A stretch of 64,000 nt of DNA from Streptomyces deccanensis. GTDB taxonomy: Bacteria > Actinomycetota > Actinomycetes > Streptomycetales > Streptomycetaceae. The stretch is from NCBI RefSeq assembly GCF_022385335.1, contig NZ_CP092431.1:6510001-6574000 (forward strand), written 5' to 3'. Numbering within the stretch: the first letter of the stretch is position 1; each line of letters opens with the position of its first letter. Of this stretch, positions 28,260 to 36,656 are shown one piece after another. Both the position numbers and the translations under genes were made by a program. Under the pieces are notes generated by a model that saw nothing but the letters and a program-made list of their open reading frames with translations, was not told the origin of the DNA and ran no database searches.

Positions 28260-28271
28260 CTACGCGCGTAG
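28260..28271. promoter_or_regulatory. Nucleoside-regulon operator, site 4
   Basis: Perfect CTACGCGCGTAG, 16 bp upstream of the adenosine deaminase start codon and overlapping the promoter region (TTATCG may be the -10). Confidence 0.8.
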
Positions 28272-28287
28272 GGCTTATCGTGCGAAA

Positions 28288-29451
28288 ATGACGAACCAGA
28301 CCGACCCGACCGGTACCACCCCGGACTCGGACCAGATCCGCCGGGCGCCCAAGGTTCTGCTGCACGACCACCTCGACGGCGGCCTGCGCCCCGGAACCAT
28401 CGTCGAACTCGCCCGCGACAGCGCGTACTCCCACCTCCCCGAGACCGACGCCGACCGGCTCGGCGCCTGGTTCCGCGAGGCCGCCGACTCCGGCTCCCTG
28501 GAGCGGTACCTGGAGACCTTCTCCCACACCGTCGCCGTCATGCAGACCCGCGACGCGCTCTTCCGTGTCGCCGCCGAGTGCGCCGAGGACCTCGCCGCCG
28601 ACGGCGTCGTCTACGCCGAGGTCCGCTACGCCCCCGAACAGCACCTCGACGGCGGACTCACCCTCGAACAGGTCGTCGAGGCCGTCAACGACGGCTTCCG
28701 GGAAGGCGAACGGCGGGCCAGGGCCGACGGCCACCGCATCCGCGTCGGCGCCCTGCTCACCGCCATGCGGCACGCGGCCCGCGCCCTGGAGATCGCCGAA
28801 CTCGCCAACCGCTACCGCGACCTGGGCGTCGTCGGATTCGACATCGCGGGCGCCGAGGCCGGCTACCCGCCCACCCGCCACCTCGACGCCTTCGAGTACC
28901 TCAAGCGGGAGAACAACCACTTCACCATCCACGCCGGTGAGGCCTTCGGACTCCCCTCCATCTGGCAGGCCCTGCAGTGGTGCGGCGCCGACCGGCTCGG
29001 CCACGGCGTCCGCATCATCGACGACATCCAGGTCCACGCGGACGGCTCCGTGAAGCTCGGCCGCCTCGCCTCCTACGTCCGCGACAAGCGCATCCCGCTG
29101 GAGCTGTGCCCCAGCTCCAACCTCCAGACCGGCGCCGCCCGTTCGTACGCCGAGCACCCCATCGGGCTGCTGCGGCGACTGCACTTCCGCGCCACCGTGA
29201 ACACCGACAACCGGCTGATGTCCCACACCAGCATGAGCCGCGAATTCGAGCACCTTGTCGACGCTTTCGGTTACACGCTCGACGACATGCAGTGGTTCTC
29301 GGTCAATGCTATGAAGTCAGCATTCATTCCTTTCGATGAACGACTGGCCATGATCAATGACGTGATCAAGCCCGGATACGCCGAGTTGAAATCCGAATGG
29401 CTGTTCCGTCAGACGGCTTCCACCAGCGGTTCTGTCGACGAACAGGGGTGA
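28288..29451 (+). CDS. add: Adenosine deaminase
   Basis: 387 residues. Zinc ligands and catalytic residues are in [27 protein letters not shown] (catalytic Glu), DRLGHGVRI and [11 protein letters not shown]. It deaminates adenosine and deoxyadenosine to inosine and deoxyinosine, which PNP (44657-45481) can then cleave. The ATG 16 bp after the operator has no clear ribosome binding site, so the mRNA may be nearly leaderless. The terminator stem begins at the stop codon. Confidence 0.95.
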   Translation: MTNQTDPTGTTPDSDQIRRAPKVLLHDHLDGGLRPGTIVELARDSAYSHLPETDADRLGAWFREAADSGSLERYLETFSHTVAVMQTRDALFRVAAECAEDLAADGVVYAEVRYAPEQHLDGGLTLEQVVEAVNDGFREGERRARADGHRIRVGALLTAMRHAARALEIAELANRYRDLGVVGFDIAGAEAGYPPTRHLDAFEYLKRENNHFTIHAGEAFGLPSIWQALQWCGADRLGHGVRIIDDIQVHADGSVKLGRLASYVRDKRIPLELCPSSNLQTGAARSYAEHPIGLLRRLHFRATVNTDNRLMSHTSMSREFEHLVDAFGYTLDDMQWFSVNAMKSAFIPFDERLAMINDVIKPGYAELKSEWLFRQTASTSGSVDEQG

Positions 29452-29500
29452 AAAGCGGCATCGGGAAGCGGTCACGTCGACGGCGACGCGGCCGCTTTTC
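29450..29500 (+). terminator. Terminator of add
   Basis: GAAAAGCGGC and GCCGCTTTTC enclose a 31-nt apical region; the right arm carries the T run. Confidence 0.65.
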
Positions 29501-29581
29501 GATGTTTGCCTCCGGCGGGACTTTGGTGTTTACGTTTCGGCACCGCTCACCCGTCACACGCATTCCAAGGACGCATTCAAC

Positions 29582-29953
29582 ATGAAGCAGTCTGCTGCCA
29601 AGACCCTCGGTGTCGCCGTCGTCGGTGCCGCCATCGCCGCCGCGGGCGCGGGCGCCGCGAACGCCGCGCCGGGTGCCCCCGAAGCCTCCCAGGCCCTGGG
29701 CACCGTCACCCAGGCACTGCCCGTGGAGAACGTCACGAAGGTGCTGCCGGCCGCCTCCGGTGCCCTCGCCCAGGGCCAGAGCGCGCTCGGCGCCGGCCTC
29801 GAAGCCGCCCAGCCCGCCGCCACCAACGTCCTCGCCGAGGGCCCCACCGCCCCCGTCGCCGGACTGCTCGGCGGCCTCCCCGTCGGCAAGACCCTCCCCG
29901 CCAAGGGCCTCGGCGTCAACGGCCTGCCCCTCGGCGGCGGCCCCGCCGCCTGA
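29582..29953 (+). CDS. Small secreted Ala/Gly/Pro-rich protein
   Basis: 123 residues. Signal peptide MKQSAAKTLGVAVVGAAIAA ends near ANAA. The mature chain is low in aromatic and charged residues and repeats LP and GLLGGLPVG elements. AAGGA lies ten bases upstream of the ATG, and a strong terminator follows. No known domain. It resembles in style the secreted protein at 36145-36555 (signal peptide, QAL-G-V-T-G stretch, PVAG-LLGG end), so the two may be distant paralogues. Confidence 0.75.
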   Translation: MKQSAAKTLGVAVVGAAIAAAGAGAANAAPGAPEASQALGTVTQALPVENVTKVLPAASGALAQGQSALGAGLEAAQPAATNVLAEGPTAPVAGLLGGLPVGKTLPAKGLGVNGLPLGGGPAA

Positions 29954-29973
29954 GGCACACCGCGACAGACGTA

Positions 29974-30003
29974 CGGGGCGCACCCCTCGAAGGGTGCGCC
30001 CCG
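29974..30003 (+). terminator. Terminator after the small secreted protein gene
   Basis: A perfect 12-bp stem CGGGGCGCACCC / GGGTGCGCCCCG with a CTCGAA loop; it also serves the convergent PspC gene. Confidence 0.85.
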
Positions 30004-30044
30004 TCGGCGTGCGCGCCGGCCGACAGCGGTCGGTCCGGCGCGCG

Positions 30045-30245
30045 TCACCAGGCCGTGCGGGCCTTGCCCTCGGAGGGGAACAGGATCCACAGGGCTATGT
30101 ACAGCAGGAACTGCGGGCCCGGAAGCAGACACGACACCAGGAAGATGACGCGCATCGTGGTCGCGGAGGTGCCGAAGCGCCGTGCCAGCGCGGCGCACAC
30201 TCCGCCGATCATCCGGCCTTCGGTGGGGCGGGCAAGGCGACTCAT
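30045..30245 (-). CDS. PspC domain membrane protein
   Basis: 66 residues, nearly all PspC domain: MSRLARPTEGRMIGGVCAAL ARRFG followed by a hydrophobic segment MRVIFLVSCLLPGPQFLLYI and ILFPSE. AAGGAG lies five bases upstream. PspC proteins are small inner-membrane components of envelope-stress responses; stand-alone versions are common in Streptomyces. Confidence 0.9.
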   Translation of the reverse strand: MSRLARPTEGRMIGGVCAALARRFGTSATTMRVIFLVSCLLPGPQFLLYIALWILFPSEGKARTAW

Positions 30246-30368
30246 GAGGGCTCCTTCGTCAGCGTAGGACGTCGACCGCGGGCCGACGGTGGGACGGGGC
30301 CCGAAGCGGCCACCGCTCTCTTTTCCACACCTTCGACGCTACGGTGACGAAGCGGACGAAGCATCCCT

Positions 30369-30923
30369 CTACGGGGCCATCCCCACCCTGGGAATCGTCG
30401 GGGTCCGACCCTGAGACAACTCCTCGGGGCGCGGCCGGCCCGTTCCCACCCGGGTCTCTGCCCTCCGCCGCAACGCCGACCTGACCGCCGGTACGACCGC
30501 GAGGTGGGCGAGGCCCACGCCGACCGTGTTCAGCAGGATCGAGTCGATGTCGACGACCTGACCGGGCACCCCGGTCTGCAACAACTCGATCGCCAGCGAC
30601 AGCAACGCCCCGGCCGCGACCGCGCGGGCCAGCGAGGCGAGCGGCGACACGGCGAGCCTGCCGTGCAGCATCGGCAGCAGGACACCCAGCGGGGCGAGCA
30701 GCGCCAGCCCCTCACCGATCCGATGGGCCGCCTCCGGCCAGCCGAGCGCGAGATCCGCTCTGATCCCGGCGAACGGCCGCAGATTCGCGGGACTCATCCA
30801 GGTGACGTCCAGCGGACGCAGCGTGATCCAGGCAACGACCGCGAGATGCGCGACGAGGAGGACACCCCCCGCCGCACGGACACGGACCCCGGCGCTACCG
30901 CCGTTCGTACCTTGAGGCTGCAC
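30369..30923 (-). CDS. VanZ family membrane protein
   Basis: 184 residues with four or five membrane spans. The VanZ-like order is seen in LVAHLAVVAWITLRPLDVTW (first span), GLALLAPLGVLLPML, LLSLAIELLQTGVPGQVVDI with the conserved E-x5-G-R/Q-x3-D element, and DSILLNTVGVGLAHLAV. The start is taken as GTG 30923; a TTG three codons earlier is possible. VanZ-type proteins are linked to glycopeptide tolerance in some bacteria, but most actinobacterial copies have no assigned role. Confidence 0.85.
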   Translation of the reverse strand: MQPQGTNGGSAGVRVRAAGGVLLVAHLAVVAWITLRPLDVTWMSPANLRPFAGIRADLALGWPEAAHRIGEGLALLAPLGVLLPMLHGRLAVSPLASLARAVAAGALLSLAIELLQTGVPGQVVDIDSILLNTVGVGLAHLAVVPAVRSALRRRAETRVGTGRPRPEELSQGRTPTIPRVGMAP

Positions 30924-31000
30924 GCCCCCCAAGACGCGGCCCCCGGCACGATCGGTTGCAGGGACTTTTTTGAGGCTCGGTTCGCCTCCGGGGCGCAGAA

Positions 31001-31112
31001 GCCTGTGTCGAGAGGGCGATCGTGCTCGGCCCTCCTTCGTCGGGCGCTGCGCGCTCCCCCACTCTCGGCTTCGCTCGAGCGGGAGGTGCCCCCATGCCCT
31101 CTCGACACAGGC
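31001..31112. repeat. 17-bp perfect inverted repeat enclosing a dispersed element
   Basis: Arms at 31001-31017 (GCCTGTGTCGAGAGGGC) and 31096-31112 are exact complements. The 78-bp interior includes a copy of the CTCTCGGCTTCG element (31062-31083). Sequence outside the arms is also partly complementary. It lies downstream of the afsQ operon and may serve as its terminator. Confidence 0.8.
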
Positions 31113-31216
31113 GCGCCCCTTCGGCTCACTCGCCGACCCTGTTGCAGTTGCCCTGGCAGTGGGCCTCTAGGGGTGGGCCGCCCGTGTTCGATCCGGCGGC
31201 CGTGCCTGCGTGGCCG

Positions 31217-31846
31217 TCAGGAGCCGTTGATCTCCTCGGAAGGCGGGTTGCCCTCGCCCGGGGAGGATTCGGTCTCCTGGGTGCAGTCGTAGCGGCGTAG
31301 CGACTCGGCGCTCGTGCTCGTGCTGCCCAGGACCACCGAGCCGTTGTCGCCGGCGGCGGCGGAGTCGGCGAAGGTGCAGACGATCTGGGCGAGGGCGTAC
31401 TTGGGCAGGGACTCCGGGGCGGTGGACAGGCGGAGCGTGTCCTCGGGGTCGCCGGGGGAGGGGCCCGTCACCGTCAGGCCGGGCGGGACGGCCGTCCTGT
31501 AGCCGGCCTCGTCCTCGACCTCGCTGGGGTCGGCGGCCAGGGCGTCCAGCAGGCCCTGGGCTACGGCGACCCGTCGCTGGGACTCCTCGGTGCCCTCGGC
31601 GACCTGCACCGAGCGGTTGACGCGGACGAGCGCCCCGGAGCAGAGCAGGAAGACCTCGACCGGCATGCCCGAGGGGGTCGCCTGGGGCGAGAGGTCCGTC
31701 GCCGACAGCTCGCACGGCACCATCGAGGGCGCCGGGCCGAAGTCCGTCGGCACCTGGGTGGCCCGGATGCCGCAGCCGGCGAGGAGGCCGGTGAGTGCCC
31801 CGGTCGCGACCAGGACGCGTACGGCTCGGGCGTCTCGTATCGTCAC
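31217..31846 (-). CDS. AfsQ-operon lipoprotein
   Basis: 209 residues. A short signal peptide ends in a lipobox, TGLLAGC, so the protein is predicted to be lipid-anchored outside the membrane. The mature part contains VPCELSATDLSPQ, VFLLCSGALVRVNRSVQV and IVCTFADSA, similar to the GerMN/LpqB-like accessory lipoproteins found with actinobacterial two-component systems. Its GTG start overlaps the afsQ2 stop (GTGA), so it is the third gene of the operon. It may modulate sensing by AfsQ2; that role is inferred. Confidence 0.8.
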   Translation of the reverse strand: MTIRDARAVRVLVATGALTGLLAGCGIRATQVPTDFGPAPSMVPCELSATDLSPQATPSGMPVEVFLLCSGALVRVNRSVQVAEGTEESQRRVAVAQGLLDALAADPSEVEDEAGYRTAVPPGLTVTGPSPGDPEDTLRLSTAPESLPKYALAQIVCTFADSAAAGDNGSVVLGSTSTSAESLRRYDCTQETESSPGEGNPPSEEINGS

Positions 31847-33444
31847 TGGCCGTCCCCTTCGCTGCCTGCCGGGCCGCCGTCGCCCTGCTCGCCGTCCCGT
31901 TCGTCCCGTTCCTTCGCGACCAGGGAGGCCGCGTCGCGGGGCAGGCGGAGGGTGAAGACCGCGCCGCCCTTGGGGGAGTTGGCGGCGGTGATCTCGCCGC
32001 CGTGGATGTGGGCGTTCTCCAGGGCGATGGACAGACCGAGGCCGCTGCCCTCGGAGCGGGGGCGGGAGGCGCTCGCCTTGTAGAAGCGGTCGAAGACGTG
32101 CGGGAGGACGTCCTCAGGGATGCCGGGGCCGTGGTCCCGCACCTCGATGAACAGGTTCTCGCCCTCCGTGCGCACCGAGACGCGCACCGGGGAGCCGCCG
32201 TGCTTGAGCGCGTTGCCGATCAGGTTCGCCAGGATCACGTCCAGGCGGCGCGGGTCGAGGTTGACGATGACGCCGCGCTCGGCGTCCAGTTCCACCGCGT
32301 CCAGCCAGGCGCGGGCGTCGATGCAGGCGGTGATCTGGTCGGCGATGTCCACGTCGTCGAGGACGAGCCGGGCGGTGCCCGCGTCGAAGCGGGTCACCTC
32401 CATCAGGTTCTCGACCAGGTCGTTGAGGCGCCGCGTCTCGCTGACGACGAGCCGTACCGCCGGTTCGATCATGGGGTCGAGGCTGCCCGTGTCGGCGTCC
32501 AGCTCCTCCTCCAGCACCTCCGTGACGGCGGTGATCGCCGTCAGCGGCGTACGGAGTTCGTGGGACATGTCGGCGACGAAGCGGCGGGACGCCTCCTCGC
32601 GGGCGCTCATGTCGTCGACCTTCTTCTCCAGGGACTCCGCCGCGAGGTTGAACGTCCGGGAGAGGTCGGCCAGTTCGTCCGTGCCGGAGACGCGCAGCCG
32701 GGTGTCGAGCTTGCCCTCGCCGAGGCGGCGGGCGGCCACGCCGAGGCGCTGCACCGGCTTCAGGACCGTGGTCGCGGCGGCCTGTGCGAGCAGCGCCGAG
32801 CCGATCAGCGACAGGCCCGTGGCGATACCGAGGGACCAGGCGAGGGAGTTGAGGTCCTTCGCCTCCTCCGCGAGGGACTTGCGCATGTAGCCGGTCGGCC
32901 CGCCGCCGATCATCTTCGCGCCGCCCACGAGGTACGGGGTGTCGCCGTCGATGACCCGCTGCCAGTACACGTGGTACGCGTGCTTGTTGCCCGAGGTGAG
33001 CTTCTGCCGCTTGTTGACGGCCTTCTGCAACGACGCGGGCACGTCCTCCAGCGAGAAACCCGTGAGCGCGTTGTCGGTCGAGGACCCGGTGACCGTCTCG
33101 CCGTCCGCGCCCTCGGCGATCAGCAGCACGCTGGAGCGCTCGCCGCCGTCAGCCATCTTGCGGGCCGCGACGCGCAGTTGGTCCTGTGTCGGGTTCGGGC
33201 GCAGGGTGCTCACATGGCTCTGCATCTCGCGCTCGAAGTCGTTGAGCGCCGCGTCCTGCGCGCGTGTCTGCACGGCCTCGCGGTTGAGCCAGTAGGCGAT
33301 ACCGGACGCCGACACGGCGGCCGTGAGCGCCACCAGACCGAACACGACCACCAGACGCAGCCGCAGACTGGTGAAACGGATCCGGGACTGCACTGTCCTG
33401 CGAGCCGCGGCCCAGCCGCGGATCCCCCCTGAAGCCTTCGTCAC
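31843..33444 (-). CDS. afsQ2: Sensor histidine kinase AfsQ2
   Basis: 533 residues. First membrane span LRLVVVFGLVALTAAVSASG, an extracellular sensor of about 170 residues, second span near SLIGSALLAQAA, HAMP (VLKPVQRLGVAARRLGEGKL), H-box FVADMSHELRTPLTAI, N-box LANLIGNALKHG and G-box GLGLSIALENAH. The GTG start overlaps the afsQ1 stop. In S. coelicolor AfsQ1/AfsQ2 control antibiotic production and development, notably in glutamate-containing medium. Identity is strong from the near-identical AfsQ1 next to it and from the sigQ context. Confidence 0.95.
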   Translation of the reverse strand: MTKASGGIRGWAAARRTVQSRIRFTSLRLRLVVVFGLVALTAAVSASGIAYWLNREAVQTRAQDAALNDFEREMQSHVSTLRPNPTQDQLRVAARKMADGGERSSVLLIAEGADGETVTGSSTDNALTGFSLEDVPASLQKAVNKRQKLTSGNKHAYHVYWQRVIDGDTPYLVGGAKMIGGGPTGYMRKSLAEEAKDLNSLAWSLGIATGLSLIGSALLAQAAATTVLKPVQRLGVAARRLGEGKLDTRLRVSGTDELADLSRTFNLAAESLEKKVDDMSAREEASRRFVADMSHELRTPLTAITAVTEVLEEELDADTGSLDPMIEPAVRLVVSETRRLNDLVENLMEVTRFDAGTARLVLDDVDIADQITACIDARAWLDAVELDAERGVIVNLDPRRLDVILANLIGNALKHGGSPVRVSVRTEGENLFIEVRDHGPGIPEDVLPHVFDRFYKASASRPRSEGSGLGLSIALENAHIHGGEITAANSPKGGAVFTLRLPRDAASLVAKERDERDGEQGDGGPAGSEGDGQ

Positions 33445-34118
33445 TGAGGCGTGTCCAACCGGTAGCCCACGCCGCGCACGGTACGGATCAGGGTCGGCGA
33501 CGACGGAACGTCCTCGACCTTGGCGCGCAGCCGCTGCACACACGCGTCCACCAGGCGGGAGTCGCCCAGGTAGTCGTGCTCCCACACCAGACGCAGCAAC
33601 TGCTGCCGGGACAGGGCCTGTCCGGGCCGGCGGCTCAGCTCCAGGAGCAGCCGCAGCTCGGTGGGCGTGAGCTGGAGGTCCTCGCCGTTCTTCGTCACCG
33701 TCATCGCCGCACGGTCGATCACGAGGGAGCCGAAGGTCGCCGCGTCGTTGGCCTCGCGCTCACCGCGCCGCAGCACCGCGCGGATCCGGGCGTCCAGCAC
33801 CCGCCCCTGCACGGGCTTGACCACATAGTCGTCCGCGCCCGACTCCAGGCCCACCACGACGTCGATGTCGTCGCTGCGCGCGGTGAGCAGGATGATCGGC
33901 AGCTGGTCGGTGCGCCGGATCCGCCGACACACCTCGAAGCCGTCGATGCCAGGCAGCATCACGTCCAAAACGATCAGATCCGGCCGCTGTTCGCGCAGCA
34001 GCTTGAGACCATCCTCGCCGGTGGCGGCGGTGGCGACACGGTGCCCCTGGCGCGTCAGTGAGAGCTCCAGGGCCGTGCGGATGGCGTCGTCGTCCTCGAT
34101 CAGCAACAGGGAAGGCAC
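33441..34118 (-). CDS. afsQ1: Response regulator AfsQ1
   Basis: 225 residues from GTG 34118 (VPSLLLIEDDDAIRTALELS), the length I recall for S. coelicolor AfsQ1. Receiver domain has phospho-acceptor D52 in LIVLDVMLPG; the OmpR-type winged helix ends LIRTVRGVGYRLDTPQ. An ATG six codons upstream (34136) is in frame. It is divergent from sigQ with a 265-bp region between them that contains a GTGAC-N6-GTGAC box. Confidence 0.95.
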   Translation of the reverse strand: MPSLLLIEDDDAIRTALELSLTRQGHRVATAATGEDGLKLLREQRPDLIVLDVMLPGIDGFEVCRRIRRTDQLPIILLTARSDDIDVVVGLESGADDYVVKPVQGRVLDARIRAVLRRGEREANDAATFGSLVIDRAAMTVTKNGEDLQLTPTELRLLLELSRRPGQALSRQQLLRLVWEHDYLGDSRLVDACVQRLRAKVEDVPSSPTLIRTVRGVGYRLDTPQ

Positions 34119-34271
34119 GGGCTCATTCTGGCCCATGGCATGGCGCCGAATCGACCGTTGGAGCGCTCCCACCCGACACCCGCACACGATCGTGCCGTTC
34201 GCGTAGCCGTACGACTCTTCTCTGTGATCGACCTGTGCCCCGTCCGGGCCGCACCCAGGGGTCCGACCCCT

Positions 34272-34287
34272 GTGACAGGTCTGTGAC
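34272..34287. promoter_or_regulatory. Predicted AfsQ1 binding site (GTGAC-N6-GTGAC)
   Basis: GTGAC at 34272 and again at 34283 with a six-base spacer (AGGTCT). This agrees exactly with the reported AfsQ1 direct-repeat consensus GTnAC-n6-GTnAC. It is 97 bp upstream of sigQ and 154 bp from the afsQ1 start. Confidence 0.85.
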
Positions 34288-34383
34288 AGTCGGCGGACAG
34301 AGCCATGAAGGTGAACCGGCAATCTTCTCGGCACAGGCAAGAAAGCAAGCCGAAGACCGGAACTCCACGACGGGGGGCGCGAG

Positions 34384-35151
34384 ATGAACACGCTGCACAG
34401 CACCAGCACTAGCGCAGTTGTCACGCGGCTCCACGACGTCGTCCGGAGCACGGAGAAGTCCGGTGCCGTGAGCGGGCGGGGGTGCGCTCGCGGCACCGGG
34501 CGTCAGCACACCACGTTCATGTCGGTGGTTGACGCACACGTGGGGGGAAGCGCCACGGGGGCAACGGGGGTCGCCCACGGGGGAACGGGGACTGCGTACG
34601 GGGAGGGCACGGGGGAACGCCGGTCTGTGTCGGAGGCGGAGTTCACCGCCTACGTCCAGGAGCGTCGTGCCTCCCTGTACGCAACCGCCTACCACCTGAC
34701 CGGAGACCGCTTCGAGGCCGAGGACCTGCTGCAGAGCGCGCTGTTCTCGACCTACCGGGCGTGGGACCGGATCAGTGACAAGGCCGCGGTCGGGGGCTAC
34801 CTCCGCCGCACCATGACCAATCTGCACATCAGCGCGTGGCGCCGCCGCAAGCTGAACGAGTACCCGACCGAGGAACTGCCGGAGACGGCGGGCGACACGG
34901 ACGCGATGCGCGGCACCGAACTGCGCGCCGTCCTGTGGCAGGCGCTCGCCCGGCTCCCCGAACTCCAGCGCACGATGCTGGTCCTTCGTTACTACGAGGG
35001 CCGCACCGACCCGGAGATCGCGGAGATCCTCGACATCAGTGTCGGCACGGTGAAGTCCAGCATCTGGCGGTCCCTCCGCCGGCTGCGCGAGGACGAGGTC
35101 CTCAGCTTCGGCCGTGACGAGGAGGAGTCCTTCGGGGAGCTTGTCGCCTGA
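34384..35151 (+). CDS. sigQ: ECF-type sigma factor SigQ
   Basis: 255 residues. A glycine/threonine-rich N-terminus (about residues 1-80, encoded by repeated G tracts) precedes sigma region 2 (ERRASLYATAYHLTGDRFEA, LLQSALFSTYRAW) and region 4 (LPELQRTMLVLRYYEGRTDP, ILDISVGTVKSSIWRSLRRL). This is the SigE-like subfamily without an anti-sigma domain. Divergence from afsQ1 and the AfsQ1 box identify it as sigQ, a reported AfsQ1 target in S. coelicolor. The N-terminal tail is longer than in typical ECF factors, and an internal start is possible at the ATG 34519. Confidence 0.92.
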   Translation: MNTLHSTSTSAVVTRLHDVVRSTEKSGAVSGRGCARGTGRQHTTFMSVVDAHVGGSATGATGVAHGGTGTAYGEGTGERRSVSEAEFTAYVQERRASLYATAYHLTGDRFEAEDLLQSALFSTYRAWDRISDKAAVGGYLRRTMTNLHISAWRRRKLNEYPTEELPETAGDTDAMRGTELRAVLWQALARLPELQRTMLVLRYYEGRTDPEIAEILDISVGTVKSSIWRSLRRLREDEVLSFGRDEEESFGELVA

Positions 35152-35159
35152 AGGTCTGT

Positions 35160-35284
35160 GGGGGGAGTAAGTAACGGGGGAAAAGCGGGGGGAGCACGGG
35201 GGAGAGCGGGGGGTACGGGGGAACGGGGAACGTCACGGTGGCGCGGGGGAGCGTCGGTGTGACGAGTGGGGGGATCACGGGGGA
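35160..35284 (+). other. G-tract array downstream of sigQ
   Basis: About ten runs of four to six G within 125 bases on the plus strand, separated by 2-14 nt. It is highly suited to G-quadruplex formation in the sigQ 3' untranslated RNA. Confidence 0.75.
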
Positions 35285-35285
35285 C

Positions 35286-35322
35286 GCGGGACTGGAGGGC
35301 CGGGGGGTCCGTCCAGTCCCGC
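35286..35322 (+). terminator. Terminator between sigQ and the uridine-kinase-like gene
   Basis: GCGGGACTGGA / TCCAGTCCCGC, an 11-bp stem with a 15-nt G-rich loop, followed by TTTC; bidirectional between convergent genes. Confidence 0.8.
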
Positions 35323-35365
35323 TTTCATGTCCGCCCCCGGGCCGTCCCGGTCTTCGTGTGCGGGC

Positions 35366-36004
35366 TCAGGCAGGCGCCTTCGCGATGCGGCCCGCGGCGG
35401 CCGCCGCCAGTCGGCCCAGGGCCTCGTCGCGGTCGCACGGGTGGGCGCCCAACTCCGTCTGGCGGGCCACGATCGAACGCTCCAGCCGCATCAGCCGCCA
35501 GCCGCGCCGCAGCAGGAACGGCACCGACTTGCGGCCCTCCTTGAGGTCGCGCAGGAAGCGGCGACGGAAGGTCGTCACCGGACCACGCGTCAGGCACAGC
35601 GCGTCCGCCAGCAGCCCGAGTTCACGGCAGCGTCCGACGATCTCGGCGGCGAAGATGCCCTCGGCGATGAACACCGGCGTCGGCCCGATGCGCAGTTCCT
35701 CCGCGCCGGTTCGCGCGCTGAGGGAGATGTCGTACGTCGGGACCGTCGTCGCGCTCGTGCGGCACAGCTCCTCGATCGCCGCGACGGCGGTGTCCGCGTC
35801 CCACGACAGCGGGTGGTCCCAGTCGATGTCCGTGCTGCCCTCCACCAGCGGCAGCGTCGGGTCCTCGCCCTCCTTGTAGAAGTCGTCGAGCCGCAGCACG
35901 GGCAGGCCGGAGCGGGCGGCGAGGAGGGACTTGCCCGAGCCGGACGGACCGGACAGCAGGACCACTCGGGTCGGTATCGAAGGATGCGGGAGATGCGAAC
36001 TCAC
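35366..36004 (-). CDS. Uridine kinase-like P-loop kinase
   Basis: 212 residues from GTG 36004. Walker A is VVLLSGPSGSGKSLLAARSG; LPVLRLDDFYKEGEDPTLPL matches the uridine kinase substrate region (DDFY); TVPTYDISLSAR and VFIAEGIFAAEIVG follow the family order. It should phosphorylate uridine or cytidine, or a related small molecule. GGA lies five bases before the start. It sits inside the nucleoside-gene neighbourhood but has no copy of the palindromic operator. Confidence 0.82.
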   Translation of the reverse strand: MSSHLPHPSIPTRVVLLSGPSGSGKSLLAARSGLPVLRLDDFYKEGEDPTLPLVEGSTDIDWDHPLSWDADTAVAAIEELCRTSATTVPTYDISLSARTGAEELRIGPTPVFIAEGIFAAEIVGRCRELGLLADALCLTRGPVTTFRRRFLRDLKEGRKSVPFLLRRGWRLMRLERSIVARQTELGAHPCDRDEALGRLAAAAAGRIAKAPA

Positions 36005-36144
36005 GAGAGTCCAGTGTGAGGCATCATGCGGCTCCCGCCGAGACGGCGGGTCGCCCTTGGAGCGCACATCACACCTCAACTACCGTACGTGTCTCTATGA
36101 TTACTTTCCGCAAGGGAAACGTTCAGCAGAAGGTGGCACCCCAG

Positions 36145-36555
36145 ATGGCTCGACTCTCGGCTCCCCAGAACCCCACCGCCCGGCGCGCGTTGCTGGCCGT
36201 CACGACCGCGGGGGTCGCGCTCGGCGCGGGCGCCGGTGCGGCCGCGGCGGCGGACGGTGCCGCCCCGGTCGTCGACGTGATGCGCACCCGGCCCACGTCC
36301 CTCGGCAAGGTCGACCCGCAGGCGGGCCTCCAGGCCCTGACCGGCACGGTCGGGTACGTCACCGGGCCGGTCGCGGGGCTCAAGCCCAACCCGCTGGCGG
36401 GCACGGGCGTCGACCCCCTCGACAACGGCGTGGGGACGCAGCTCGCCGACTTCCAGCCGCTGACGTCCACTGCCCTGACCGGGCCGGTGGCGCAAGCGCC
36501 GTCGGTCGGGAGCATTCCGGTGGCGGGGCCGTTGGTGGGCGGCTTGAAGGGTTGA
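36145..36555 (+). CDS. Small secreted protein of unknown function
   Basis: 136 residues from ATG 36145, preceded by GAAGGTGG. Signal peptide RRALLAVTTAGVALGAGAGA ends near AAAA. The mature region is proline/glycine/valine-rich (GTVGYVTGPVAGLKPNPLAG, PVAGPLVGGLKG) with no cysteine. An ATG at 36097 would add 16 residues without a good binding site. It resembles the small secreted protein at 29582-29953. Confidence 0.72.
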   Translation: MARLSAPQNPTARRALLAVTTAGVALGAGAGAAAAADGAAPVVDVMRTRPTSLGKVDPQAGLQALTGTVGYVTGPVAGLKPNPLAGTGVDPLDNGVGTQLADFQPLTSTALTGPVAQAPSVGSIPVAGPLVGGLKG

Positions 36556-36573
36556 CGGAAGCGGAGGGTCTCC

Positions 36574-36631
36574 GGGAACTGCGCGGTCCGTGGCACGGCG
36601 CGGGTCGTCCGTGGCTGGTCGCGCAGTTCCC
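36574..36631. terminator. Inverted pair of dispersed-element arms acting as terminator
   Basis: GGGAACTGCGCG at 36574-36585 and its complement at 36620-36631 enclose 34 nt between convergent genes. Confidence 0.65.
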
Positions 36632-36656
36632 CGCGCCCCTTACGGGGCGCCCCTCC

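Noticed and set aside
31059..31095. The CTCTCGGCTTCG element as a simple hairpin terminator
   Set aside because: Only its central CGCTCGAGCG is self-complementary; the outer parts do not pair with each other.
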